Source: Vibrio gangliei (GTDB taxonomy: Bacteria > Pseudomonadota > Gammaproteobacteria > Enterobacterales > Vibrionaceae). Taken from it: a DNA stretch of 64,000 bases. Below the pieces are notes generated by a model. It made no database searches. It saw only the letters and a program-made list of their open reading frames with translations, and was not told the DNA's origin. The position numbers were made by a program, and so were the translations under genes. The stretch is taken from assembly GCF_026001925.1 (NCBI RefSeq), contig NZ_AP021869.1, positions 558,001 to 622,000 on the forward strand, given 5' to 3'. Positions 18,392 to 26,324 of this stretch are shown here, piece by piece (within the stretch, counting starts at the first letter, position 1; the number at the start of each line of letters is the position of its first letter).

Positions 18392-18415
18392 AAAGTGATA
18401 GAATAGTATCACTTT
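18392..18415. promoter_or_regulatory. palindromic operator of the toxin-antitoxin operon
   Basis: AAAGTGATA (18392-18400) and TATCACTTT (18407-18415) are perfect 9-bp inverted arms with a 6-bp centre, 24 bp before the antitoxin start. Phd/YefM antitoxins repress their own promoters by binding such palindromes. Confidence 0.8.
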
Positions 18416-18438
18416 AGTCTTCCTTTGGAGCTGCTCTC

Positions 18439-18696
18439 ATGAAAGTAGAACTCGTTACATCACTTAAACGTCAAGCAACTAAGATCCTCGCAGATCTCCA
18501 CGACACGAAAGAACCAGTATTAATTACTGAGCATGGTAAGCCATCTGCGTATTTAGTTGATGTTGATGATTACGAGTTTATGCAAAATCGTTTGGTTATT
18601 TTGGAGGGGATTGCGCGAGGTGAGCGAGCACTAACTGAAGGTAAAGTGGTAAGTCATGATGAAGCCAAGAACAAAATGTCAAAATGGCTGAAATAA
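18439..18696 (+). CDS. Phd/YefM-family antitoxin
   Basis: 85 aa. The N-terminal Phd-fold DNA-binding domain is recognised by KRQATKILADLHDTKEPVLITEHGKPSAYLVDVDDYE; the charged C-terminal tail (from about residue 55) would wrap the toxin. It neutralises the toxin encoded next and autoregulates the operon through the palindrome just upstream. The reading frame overlaps the toxin gene by 13 bp, so translation is coupled. ATG 18439 has TTGGAG upstream. Confidence 0.9.
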   Translation: MKVELVTSLKRQATKILADLHDTKEPVLITEHGKPSAYLVDVDDYEFMQNRLVILEGIARGERALTEGKVVSHDEAKNKMSKWLK

Positions 18697-18986
18697 TCTG
18701 GACTGAGCCGGCTCTATCTGACCTCAATGATATCGCCGAATACATAGCACTTGAAAATGTCATGGCGGCAAAGCAGTTAGTACAAACGATATTCTCTAAA
18801 GTTGAACGCCTAGAAACTTTCCCTGAATCCGGTCGCATTCCTCCAGAGTTAGAACATTTAAGTTATCGTGAAGTTGTCGTTAATCCATGTCGTGTTTTTT
18901 ATAAACAGGACAGTGACAAAGTCTATATTTTGTTTGTTATGCGCGCTGAGAGAGATTTGCGCAAGTTCCTATTGAGTAAGCAATAA
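18684..18986 (+). CDS. RelE/ParE-family toxin
   Basis: 100 aa. N-terminal IIWTEPALSDLNDIAEYIA and central VERLETFPESGRIPPELEHLSYREVVVNPCRVFYK are typical of the ParE branch of the RelE/ParE superfamily; the C-terminal VYILFVMRAERDLRKFLL strand-helix is also typical. ParE toxins poison DNA gyrase, whereas RelE toxins cleave mRNA; sequence alone favours ParE but does not prove it. Encoded in one operon with the Phd-like antitoxin. Such pairs are frequent in Vibrio integrons, and this one lies directly beside the attC-like remnant. Confidence 0.9.
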   Translation: MAEIIWTEPALSDLNDIAEYIALENVMAAKQLVQTIFSKVERLETFPESGRIPPELEHLSYREVVVNPCRVFYKQDSDKVYILFVMRAERDLRKFLLSKQ

Positions 18987-19106
18987 TCTATGGGAATGAG
19001 CTGCATACAAACGAATATGGTGTCAATCACTCTAACTCATTCATTGTCCAAAAATGGGTTGGGTTCTTTACCCAGTAATAATCTGAGTTTTGACTATTCT
19101 AAAACT

Positions 19107-19146
19107 TGTCATTTTTGAAATGAGGAACGAATTATCCGGAATCTCT
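19107..19146 (+). repeat. palindromic repeat of the TGTCATCC type, copy 2 (degenerate)
   Basis: TGTCATTTTTGAAATGAGGA and the following CGAATTATCCGGAATCTCTC align with copy 1 at 17605 (shared TGAGGAACGAA). It lies in the 415-bp gap between the toxin gene and cstA. Confidence 0.5.
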
Positions 19147-19172
19147 CACACCAATAAAATTTACGTGAAAGC

Positions 19173-19216
19173 GAGATCCCGCATCTTCTTCGCCTAGGCT
19201 CATGTGCGGGATGACA
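19173..19216 (-). repeat. palindromic repeat of the TGTCATCC type, copy 3 (inverted)
   Basis: On the reverse strand it reads TGTCATCCCGCACATGAG to GCGGGATCTC; ATCCCGCA and TGCGGGAT form the stem. Remaining gap sequence up to 19300 has no recognisable gene; a CGAGTTA CGAGATT heptad pair lies at 19247-19260. Confidence 0.6.
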
Positions 19217-19314
19217 AGGTTGGAGCGGCTCATTTCTGTCTAAAAACGAGTTACGAGATTAAACCCAATCAACCAAAACCCCTAATCCCAACAGCTTTAC
19301 CCCATCCTTTAGAC

Positions 19315-19352
19315 ACAAAAAAACCGATAGTCTCTCAACTATCGGTTTTATC
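19315..19352 (-). terminator. intrinsic terminator of cstA
   Basis: A perfect 11-bp stem AAACCGATAGT / ACTATCGGTTT (19321-19331 with 19338-19348), loop of 6. On the reverse strand the stem is followed by a long T-run; on the forward strand T follows as well. Confidence 0.9.
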
Positions 19353-19401
19353 TTTTTGAGAAGCAACGCGCCCTAGTCACGAGCTTCCGATTAACGCTGC
19401 C

Positions 19402-20892
19402 TTACACTGTCTCCGGCTTCGCGTTTAACTTCTCTTCTTCCGCTTCATCTAAAGCTGGGTCACCTTTACCTTTTGATACTTTAATCACGTAACCTGTGAT
19501 GATAAGCATCGCAACGAAACCGATGATGGTTGATAGTTGCATTGGTAAACCAAAGCCTAGCGTGCTGCTGTTTAAAATGAAGGTAATACATACCGTGGTC
19601 ATAAACATGGCTGGAATGGTGGTAATCCAGTGCAGTTTGTTGAAACGCAGTAGGTAAGCCGATGCTGTCCACAACATCATTACCGCCGTCATTTGGTTAG
19701 CAAAACCGAAGTAGCGCCAAATGATACCGAAGTCGACTTGAGTCAGAATGCCACCAAGAACAAACAGAGGAAGTGCCATAAGTAGACGGCTTTTCAGTGT
19801 TTTTTGTTCCATGTTGAAGTATTCAGCTAAGATCAAACGGCTTGAGCGGAATGCGGTATCGCCTGACGTGATTGGTAGAATAACCACACCTAGGAAAGCA
19901 ATCACACCGCCGAATACGCCAAGTAGGCCAAATGATGCAGAGTACACCACGTTACCTGGGCCGCCGTGTTTTACCGCTTCGCCAAGCGCATCCATTGAAC
20001 CGAAGAAAGAAAGCGCAATCGCACACCAGATTAATGCAATGACACCTTCGCCGATCATCGCGCCAAAGAACACGAAACGGCCGTTCTTCTCATTTTCCAA
20101 ACAACGTGCCATCAAAGGAGATTGGGTGGCGTGGAAACCTGAAATCGCACCACAAGCAATGGTAATGAACAGCGCAGGCCATAGTGGTAGATCGTGTGGG
20201 TTCATGTTGGTGAACATGTCGCTGAATTGGTAGCCGGCTAAAATAGCTTTATCACTAGACAATGCGACAGCACTGATAAGGCCAACCGACATGAAAATCA
20301 ATAAGAAACCAAATAATGGGTAGAAGCGGCCAATGATTTTATCAATAGGTACAATCGTTGCCAGAATGTAGTAAGCAAAGATGATCGCTACCATGGTGCC
20401 CATAGAAACGGTCATGCTGGTTTGTTCATTCATTAGGTTGGTGATCATGCCCGCTGGAGCAGAAACGAATACCACACCCACAAGCAGTAATAACACAATC
20501 GCGAACACGTTCATGAAGTGCTTCGCGCCTTTACCTAGGTAGCGGCCAGTAATGCTAGGAACAGAAGCCCCACCGTTACGAATCGATAGCATGCCAGAGA
20601 AGTAATCGTGTACCGCACCAGCAAAGATACAACCTAATACAATCCAAAGCATGGCAGCTGGGCCATAAAGGGCACCCATGATAGGACCGAAAATTGGGCC
20701 AACACCGGCAATGTTTAACAGCTGAACCAGGTAGACTTTTTTGTTCGACATCGGCACGTAATCCACGCCGTCTTGCTTAGAGTAAGCTGGGGTAGTGCGG
20801 TTTTCTTTGATGCCGAAAACTTTTTCAACGAAAGCTCCGTAGATAAAGTAGCCAGCGATTAACGCCGCCACACAAAAAAGGAACATCATCAT
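19402..20892 (-). CDS. cstA: CstA-family carbon starvation / pyruvate transporter (short form)
   Basis: 496 aa with about 13 transmembrane helices and a charged cytoplasmic tail. The CstA signature is clear: the N-terminal NKKVYLVQLLNIAGVGPIFGPIMGALYGPAAMLWIVLGCIFAGAVHDYFSGMLSIRNGG, then GFHATQSPLMARCL and ITSGDTAFRSSRLILAEYF. E. coli CstA and BtsT are about 200 residues longer; this is the short form common in Vibrio. CstA proteins import pyruvate or peptides. Four BtsR-like octamers upstream (20978-21045) and the BtsSR genes 5 kb away suggest pyruvate as the signal and substrate. The start is ATG 20892 (MMMFLFCV), with AGGACAA upstream. Confidence 0.92.
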   Translation of the reverse strand: MMMFLFCVAALIAGYFIYGAFVEKVFGIKENRTTPAYSKQDGVDYVPMSNKKVYLVQLLNIAGVGPIFGPIMGALYGPAAMLWIVLGCIFAGAVHDYFSGMLSIRNGGASVPSITGRYLGKGAKHFMNVFAIVLLLLVGVVFVSAPAGMITNLMNEQTSMTVSMGTMVAIIFAYYILATIVPIDKIIGRFYPLFGFLLIFMSVGLISAVALSSDKAILAGYQFSDMFTNMNPHDLPLWPALFITIACGAISGFHATQSPLMARCLENEKNGRFVFFGAMIGEGVIALIWCAIALSFFGSMDALGEAVKHGGPGNVVYSASFGLLGVFGGVIAFLGVVILPITSGDTAFRSSRLILAEYFNMEQKTLKSRLLMALPLFVLGGILTQVDFGIIWRYFGFANQMTAVMMLWTASAYLLRFNKLHWITTIPAMFMTTVCITFILNSSTLGFGLPMQLSTIIGFVAMLIITGYVIKVSKGKGDPALDEAEEEKLNAKPETV

Positions 20893-20977
20893 AATTATTG
20901 TCCTGTTATCAAATAGGGTTTAGAGATACGGGATGCATTTTAAGTCGGCTCAAATTAACAAGCAGTTAACCTTTCGG

Positions 20978-21045
20978 TGAGTGGTCGCATAATCAATTGA
21001 GCGGTTGTAGATGACATTGAGTGGTTTTATTTGTGCTTAAGTGGC
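20978..21045 (-). promoter_or_regulatory. array of four BtsR/LytTR-type boxes at 20-bp period, upstream of cstA
   Basis: The octamer TGAGTGGT occurs at 20978 and 21018, TGAGCGGT at 20998, and the one-mismatch TAAGTGGC at 21038, so the starts are exactly 20 bp apart. On the cstA strand these read ACCACTCA / ACCGCTCA, matching the BtsR (YehT) motif ACC(G/A)CT(C/T)A known from E. coli, where two copies lie about 21 bp apart. The array begins 86 bp upstream of the cstA start. BtsR-like protein is encoded at 26325-27059. Confidence 0.8.
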
Positions 21046-21164
21046 GTATTTCTGATTTGCTTTAAATGTGACCTGTGTAATAGTTGGAGGCGTTAACTAT
21101 ATTATTCATAAGTAAAAATCGTAAAGATCTGAGCGGTATGCTCTAAGAGTGAAGGGATGTATCT

Positions 21165-21545
21165 ATGAAAATGCGAAAACCAATGGCATCGATGAAAGTG
21201 TTATTCAGTTTGTTCACATTAGCGTTACTTGCGGCGTGTGCGAATACGGCGGAAGACTATGCTAAAGCCGGTGACTGGGAAGCGGTCGGTTACTCAGATG
21301 GTGTTCGAGGAAAATCTCACCGTAACGCAGGGGATTTTAAAGATTACAGCAACGTGAATATTAATGATTACGCTCAAGGTTATTTAAAAGGCGTGGAAGA
21401 GTACTGTAACCCCAATCATGCTTATCAAATTGGTTTAAGCGGAAACTACTATGAAGGTGTATGTGAAGGCACACCAGATGCACAGAAGTTTCGTATGGAA
21501 TGGCAGCGTGGTTGGAATGACAGCAAGCTAGGTGCTTCGCAGTAA
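21165..21545 (+). CDS. DUF2799-type small lipoprotein
   Basis: 126 aa. A signal peptide (about 1-24) ends in the lipobox LLAAC with Cys25, so it should be lipidated by Lgt and cleaved by LspA; residue 26 is Ala, which predicts sorting to the outer membrane. The mature part has the repeated pattern W/Y-x3-G-x2-D-G-x2-G (EAVGYSDGVRGKS, DYAQGYLKGVEEYC, YQIGLSGNYYEGVCEG), characteristic of DUF2799 proteins. Function unknown. Two other ATGs precede the hydrophobic core; the first at 21165 is used. It is divergent from cstA and followed 31 bp later by the antiporter. Confidence 0.85.
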   Translation: MKMRKPMASMKVLFSLFTLALLAACANTAEDYAKAGDWEAVGYSDGVRGKSHRNAGDFKDYSNVNINDYAQGYLKGVEEYCNPNHAYQIGLSGNYYEGVCEGTPDAQKFRMEWQRGWNDSKLGASQ

Positions 21546-21576
21546 TCCACAGTTTTTATTTATTAATGAGTATTAG

Positions 21577-23373
21577 GTGTTAGAGACCATGCACAATGTC
21601 GATGTTGGTTTGATGCTCGCTGCGGTAGGTTTGGTTGGTTTGGCGTGTCAATGGCTCGCTTGGCGAATGAAGTTACCCGCTATTTTATTTTTGCTGATTG
21701 CCGGTTTTATCATTGGACCGATCACGCATATTTTCCAACCTAATGAGATGTTTGGTGAGTTGCTCTTTCCTTTGATTTCATTAGCGGTGGCGGTGATCTT
21801 ATTTGAAGGTAGCCTCACGCTTAATCTTAAAGAGATACGTGAAGTCAACAAAACGGTGATCAACATTGTCACCGTAGGGGCGTTGGTGACTTGGGCGCTC
21901 ACCAGTGTGTTTACTCATTACTTGCTAGATTTCAGTTGGCCGTTGGCATTGCTATTCGGTAGTTTAACTGTGGTAACAGGCCCGACGGTGGTAGTGCCAT
22001 TGCTGCGTACCGTGCGCCCTAAAGCAAAGCTTGCCAATATTTTGCGTTGGGAGGGGATTTTAATTGATCCGATCGGCGCATTATTCATCGTGATTGTGTA
22101 TGAGTTTATTGTCTCAAGCAGTGAGCTACACAGCCTGCATGTTTTTGGTTTAATTCTGCTGATTGGCATCGTATTCGGTGCTTTAGCGGGAATGTTACTG
22201 GCGCAAGTATTGCGTCGCCGTTTATTACCAGAATACTTGCAACCCTTTGCGGTTCTCACGTTAGTGCTCGGTGTGTTTTCGATTTCCAATGCATTGGAGT
22301 CAGAATCGGGCTTATTAGCGGTAACTGTGATGGGGATGTGGTTGGCGAACGCTAAAGACGTCAAAATCCAAAATATCCTTCACTTTAAAGAAAACCTGAC
22401 GATTTTGCTGATCTCTGGTTTATTCCTGATGTTATCGGCACGCATGGAATTGGAAGATTTCGCCACCTTAGGATTAGCATCGGCTACGCTATTTGTTGCT
22501 ATTCAATTGCTTTCCCGTCCTATAGCCATTTTGCTTGCCACGATTGGCAGTAGCTTAAACTTGAAAGAAAAAATCTTTATTGCTTGGGTGGCGCCGCGCG
22601 GGATAGTAGCTGCTTCGATTTCTTCATTATTTGCCATCAAGCTGGTGGACGCGGGGGTTGAAGAAGCGAGCTTATTAGTTCCGCTTACCTTTATGGTGAT
22701 CGTTGGAACGGTTGTGCTGCAAAGTATCACGGCTCGTCCTCTGGCGAATCTTTTGAAAGTTTCTGAACCTTCACCGCGCGGTTACTTGATTGTCGGTGCA
22801 AACGATGTAGGACGCACCATTGCGAGCGCATTACAAAAATATGGTCATCGAATTATCTTAACCGATTCTAACTGGGAATACATTCGTAAAGCGCGCATGC
22901 AAGGGTTTGAAACCTACTACGGCAATCCGATCTCGAGCCACGCGGCGGAATATTTGGATTTGATCGGGATTGGTAACTTGATTTCGGTGACACCGGATAA
23001 GCATTTCAACCTAGTAGTCGCCAAATACTTTATGAGTGAATTTGGCGAGCGCCGTGTGTTCTTCTTAAATGGGCGTAACAAAGATAACGAGCATGAAAAA
23101 CACCGTGTGGTGGAAGAAAAACATGGTCGAGTCTTCTTAGGTGATGATGTCAGCTATAAGAAACTGGCAAGCCTTATCAATCAAGGCGCAGAAATCAAAC
23201 ACACTAAACTCACGGCTGAGTTTAAATGGGAAGATTACGTCATGCGTTACGTCGACGGCCACCGATTGTCATTATTCACCGTCGATCCAAAAGGCAATAT
23301 TCACGTTTTATCGAATGATAGTACCCACACCACGGAAGCGGGGTGGACGGTAGTGAGTTTGATTAAGGAATAG
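21577..23373 (+). CDS. CPA-family cation/proton antiporter with TrkA-N domain
   Basis: 598 aa. Residues about 5-390 form 12-13 transmembrane helices of a Na+/H+ or K+/H+ exchanger fold (LILFLLIAGFIIGPI-like segment, AVILFEGSLTLNLKEI, LRWEGILIDPIGALF with the acidic transport residue, WVAPRGIVAASISSLFA). Residues about 398-510 are a TrkA-N Rossmann domain (YLIVGANDVGRTIASALQKYGH), expected to bind NAD(H) or nucleotides and gate the channel. Ion specificity cannot be told. The start may be GTG 21577 or ATG 21589. It is convergent with the GNAT-C39 gene. Confidence 0.9.
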   Translation: MLETMHNVDVGLMLAAVGLVGLACQWLAWRMKLPAILFLLIAGFIIGPITHIFQPNEMFGELLFPLISLAVAVILFEGSLTLNLKEIREVNKTVINIVTVGALVTWALTSVFTHYLLDFSWPLALLFGSLTVVTGPTVVVPLLRTVRPKAKLANILRWEGILIDPIGALFIVIVYEFIVSSSELHSLHVFGLILLIGIVFGALAGMLLAQVLRRRLLPEYLQPFAVLTLVLGVFSISNALESESGLLAVTVMGMWLANAKDVKIQNILHFKENLTILLISGLFLMLSARMELEDFATLGLASATLFVAIQLLSRPIAILLATIGSSLNLKEKIFIAWVAPRGIVAASISSLFAIKLVDAGVEEASLLVPLTFMVIVGTVVLQSITARPLANLLKVSEPSPRGYLIVGANDVGRTIASALQKYGHRIILTDSNWEYIRKARMQGFETYYGNPISSHAAEYLDLIGIGNLISVTPDKHFNLVVAKYFMSEFGERRVFFLNGRNKDNEHEKHRVVEEKHGRVFLGDDVSYKKLASLINQGAEIKHTKLTAEFKWEDYVMRYVDGHRLSLFTVDPKGNIHVLSNDSTHTTEAGWTVVSLIKE

Positions 23374-23413
23374 GGGCGCGAGCGCTTCACTTATCGGGTT
23401 TCGGGCGTTTCAG

Positions 23414-23426
23414 TGCTCGTTACTCG
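23414..23426 (-). repeat. CGAGNNA heptads (inverted orientation)
   Basis: TGCTCGTTACTCG is, on the reverse strand, CGAGTAA CGAGCA. Together with the direct heptads at 23541-23568 it brackets the gap between two convergent genes. Confidence 0.5.
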
Positions 23427-23540
23427 ATACTGATATCTTTAAGACAGCGAATAGACTCCTACTTCATGCTGTTAAGAGTCTTTCCGTGATTGCAGCGCTT
23501 CTTTAAAGCTAATTGGCGATGGAGCTAAAAGCGCAGAAAT

Positions 23541-23568
23541 CGAGCCACGAGAAACGAGTCACGAGATC
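23541..23568 (+). repeat. four CGAGNNA heptads overlapping a stop codon
   Basis: CGAGCCA CGAGAAA CGAGTCA CGAGATC are four successive 7-bp units. The last two overlap the stop codon (23559-23561) and final codons of the GNAT-C39 gene on the reverse strand. Confidence 0.75.
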
Positions 23569-24653
23569 CGTTCTCCAACCACCACACACGCGGTATGCTT
23601 TTGTTTACCAAACCCAATGATCTGGCCTAGGCTGGCTTTGTTGACGGGAATCGAAGCGGAGGACGCCACGTCATTTTCGCGATCGCTGTGTGGATCATGG
23701 ATGAAGAAAAACTGCTCATTCATGCCAGATAAAATAATCCAATGTGGTTCTTTATAGCCGTTAAAGCGATAGGTGCTGATCAGCAATAGCACGCATTTTC
23801 CTTGTTCAATCCATTGTTCCATTTGCTCGGTATTTGGTGGAGCACTGATGTGGCGGATACCCAGCTCTTGAGCTTGTTGGCAAAAGTCTTGATGGACAAT
23901 TTCAATCACTTCTTTTTTATTGCTATCTCGCACACTATCGATAAACGGTGTCGATTGAGATTGCGTCCAAAGCTCGACATCAAAGCCACGCTTTTTGGCG
24001 GCGAGGGCTAAACCATGACCACTGCAACCGCCATGACCGCCAGCCATAAAAATGGTGGTCGCTTCACGCCAGAGTTGCAGTTCTTCTTTTCGGCTAGGTT
24101 CAAACTGTTTATCTAAAGTCGAAAATGCCATCAATAAGCAAGCCGCGCCACAAGTAAAGGGCGTAGTTTGAATATACAGTGGCATGGGCAATAACGTCTT
24201 TGGTTGGCTTGCAGTGAGACGTTTTTGCATGCGTAAGCCATCGGCCAAATCATCGTAATAATGAATCAGCACTTTTAATGGTTTATAACCTAACTTTTGA
24301 TACAAATTCTTAGCAGCAATATTGTCATTTCTGACTTCTAGGCGTAATGTGGTAGAACCGTGTTCCAGTGCCGATTGCTCACATTTTTCCATTAATTGTT
24401 GCGCAACTTTTTGCCCACGAAACAGTGGGTTAACCGCAATGGAATACAAACGAGATAAGTGAGTACCTTGGTGGAAAAGCAATAGTGCATAACCTGCAAT
24501 TTGTTGCTCAGAATGCACCACCCAAATTTGGCTATGGGGTGAGTTTAGGAAGCGTTTCATTTGTCTCGCCGTGATCATATCGGTGCTAAATACGCTATTC
24601 TCTAACTCAATTAATGCGGGCAAATCTTGCGGGGTTGCTCGGCGAAGTTCCAT
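23559..24653 (-). CDS. fusion of GNAT acetyltransferase and C39-like cysteine peptidase
   Basis: 364 aa from the preferred ATG at 24653 (MELRRATPQD), which has GGTGGA seven bases upstream; in-frame ATGs at 24668 and 24722 would lengthen it. Residues about 1-147 are a RimI-like GNAT domain with acetyl-CoA loop RGQKVAQQL at 79-87 and C-terminal AAKNLYQKLGYKPLK. Residues about 155-345 are a C39/papain-like peptidase with Gln162, nucleophile Cys168 (QTTPFTCGAACLL), His304 (EPHWIILSG) and Asp320 (IHDPHSD), so the catalytic set looks intact. A glycine-rich GGHGGCSGHG lies between. No signal peptide, so cytoplasmic. Divergent from a RimK-like ligase; see findings. Confidence 0.88.
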   Translation of the reverse strand: MELRRATPQDLPALIELENSVFSTDMITARQMKRFLNSPHSQIWVVHSEQQIAGYALLLFHQGTHLSRLYSIAVNPLFRGQKVAQQLMEKCEQSALEHGSTTLRLEVRNDNIAAKNLYQKLGYKPLKVLIHYYDDLADGLRMQKRLTASQPKTLLPMPLYIQTTPFTCGAACLLMAFSTLDKQFEPSRKEELQLWREATTIFMAGGHGGCSGHGLALAAKKRGFDVELWTQSQSTPFIDSVRDSNKKEVIEIVHQDFCQQAQELGIRHISAPPNTEQMEQWIEQGKCVLLLISTYRFNGYKEPHWIILSGMNEQFFFIHDPHSDRENDVASSASIPVNKASLGQIIGFGKQKHTACVVVGERIS

Positions 24654-24770
24654 CTTAATATCCACCATATAATGCCTAAAAAAGGTCTTTGTATCACTGC
24701 CATGTGAGTACAGCAGAGACAAAATAATTAGATATCACAAATTGTTTTTTTGCTAGAGGAAAATGGATTT

Positions 24771-26234
24771 ATGGCAAATTTTGTTATCGTTACCGACAAA
24801 GACAGTGACTGGCGTCAGTACTTTCCTTCTGAGCAGGTGGTGACGGTTGATCAATATCTTCAACCGAATTTTATGTCTGAGAAATCAGAAAAGCACAAAA
24901 GTGTGCAAGTGATTAACTTATGTCGTGATTATAGCTACATGAGTAGTGGTTATTATTGTTCTTTGTTGGCGGAAGCGCGTGGTCACCGCGTGATCCCTCG
25001 TGTGATGGCGATCAATGATGTTGGTCAGCCGTTTGTGTTCTCTTTACCAGAGCAAGAACTGAATAAGAATTTTACCAGCGAAGACAGTGTGGCGACCAAA
25101 ATCTACTTTGGCCGCAGCAGTGTGAAAGGCTTAGAAAAAGTGGCTCGTCGTCTGTTTGAGCACTTTATGATCCCGGTGTTGGATATCGAATTAAAACGTC
25201 ATGGTAAGCAATGGCAATTAGCCAAAGTGCAGCCATTCCCATTCCAAGATTTAAGTAATGATGAGCAAGATCTTTTCGCGCAATCATTGGAGCAGTTCTC
25301 TAACAAAGTGTGGCGTTCACCTAAGCCGAGCAAGCAATTCCGTTATGACATCGCGATGCTGGTGGACCCGGAAGAAAAAATGCCGCCGTCAGATTCTGTC
25401 GCGTTGAATCGTTTCAAAAAAGCGGCCAATCGCTTAGGGGTAAATTTAGAAACCATTACTTCAGAAGATTTCTCTCGCTTGAGTGAATTCGATGGTCTAT
25501 TTATTCGCGCCACTACTAACATCAGTAATTTCACTTATCGTTTTGCTAAGCGAGCAGAAAAGCTTGGTTTGGTGGTGATGGACGATCCTGAGTCGATCAT
25601 GAAGTGCACCAATAAAGTCTTTCTAACTGAATTGTTGGATCGCCATAATGTGCCAGCGCCTAAATCCATGATTTTGCGTAGCTTTGATCCGGATTGGAAA
25701 AAGAACCTGCTTGAACACATGTCATTGCCATTAGTGCTCAAAATTCCAGATGGCGCATTCTCGGTCGGGGTGGTGAAAGTGACCGATGAAGCGTCGCTGG
25801 AAGAAAAAGCTCAAGCGCTATTTGATAAGAGTGCCTTGATTTTAGCACAAGCCTTTATGCCAACCGATTTTGACTGGCGTATTGGGGTGATGAACCGCCA
25901 AGCGATCTACGCGTGTCGTTATCACATGAGTCGTGGTCACTGGCAGATTTATCAACATCATAACAGTGGCCGCACCACATCCGGTGGCTTTGATACCCTA
26001 GATTTAAAACAAGTACCGAAGAACGTGGTTGATACTGCGGTGAAAGCGGCTAACTTAATCGGTTCAGGCTTATACGGTGTTGATCTTAAAGAAGTTGACG
26101 GCCAAGTTTATGTGATTGAAGTGAACGATAACCCAAGCATTGACAATAAAGTCGAAGACTTGTGGCTAGGCGATCTTCTATACGATCGCATCATGACGGA
26201 ATTCTTGCGCCGAATTCAGTTGAGGGGGTTTTAA
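24771..26234 (+). CDS. RimK-like ATP-grasp ligase with RLAN N-terminal domain
   Basis: 487 aa from the ATG that gives MANFVIVTDKDSDW, preceded by AGAGGA; an in-frame TTG upstream is unlikely. Residues about 1-160 fit the RimK-like ATP-grasp N-terminal (RLAN) domain (VINLCRDYSYMSSGYYCSLLAEARGHRVIP). The C-terminal half is a pre-ATP-grasp and ATP-grasp module: MKCTNKVFLTELLDRHNVPAPKSMIL, ATP-binding PLVLKIPDGAFSVGVVKV, and the metal-binding VYVIEVNDNPSIDN. Such enzymes add amino acids to carboxylates of proteins, peptides or metabolites. It is about twice the length of ribosomal S6 ligase RimK, so S6 modification should not be assumed. The divergent gene is a GNAT-C39 fusion. Confidence 0.9.
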   Translation: MANFVIVTDKDSDWRQYFPSEQVVTVDQYLQPNFMSEKSEKHKSVQVINLCRDYSYMSSGYYCSLLAEARGHRVIPRVMAINDVGQPFVFSLPEQELNKNFTSEDSVATKIYFGRSSVKGLEKVARRLFEHFMIPVLDIELKRHGKQWQLAKVQPFPFQDLSNDEQDLFAQSLEQFSNKVWRSPKPSKQFRYDIAMLVDPEEKMPPSDSVALNRFKKAANRLGVNLETITSEDFSRLSEFDGLFIRATTNISNFTYRFAKRAEKLGLVVMDDPESIMKCTNKVFLTELLDRHNVPAPKSMILRSFDPDWKKNLLEHMSLPLVLKIPDGAFSVGVVKVTDEASLEEKAQALFDKSALILAQAFMPTDFDWRIGVMNRQAIYACRYHMSRGHWQIYQHHNSGRTTSGGFDTLDLKQVPKNVVDTAVKAANLIGSGLYGVDLKEVDGQVYVIEVNDNPSIDNKVEDLWLGDLLYDRIMTEFLRRIQLRGF

Positions 26235-26253
26235 CGTTTTTTCGTTACTAGGC

Positions 26254-26319
26254 CGCTTCGCTTCTCGTGGCTCGAACACTCTCGAGCTACGAGACACGTT
26301 TTTTCCTAGTAGCGAAGCG
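26254..26319. repeat. nested inverted repeats between rimK-like gene and btsR
   Basis: Outer arms CGCTTCGCT (26254-26262) and AGCGAAGCG (26311-26319) are perfect; inner arms TCTCGTGGCTCGA (26263-26275) and TCGAGCTACGAGA (26282-26294) match 12 of 13. The inner arms are themselves CGAGNNA heptads. A T6 run at 26299-26304 after the inner hairpin could terminate forward transcription between these convergent genes. Confidence 0.75.
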
Positions 26320-26324
26320 CTCGC

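Noticed and set aside
18987..19100. attC site after the toxin gene
   Set aside because: I looked for the inverse core and the TTAAGAGTGATTC-like segment and found neither.
21065..21085. CRP site upstream of cstA
   Set aside because: Only one good half (TGTGA / TCACA) is present; the other half matches poorly.
24723..24770. Precursor peptide gene for the ATP-grasp/C39 pair
   Set aside because: The divergent gap is too short, and no small frame with a ribosome binding site or repeated core motif is visible within several kilobases.
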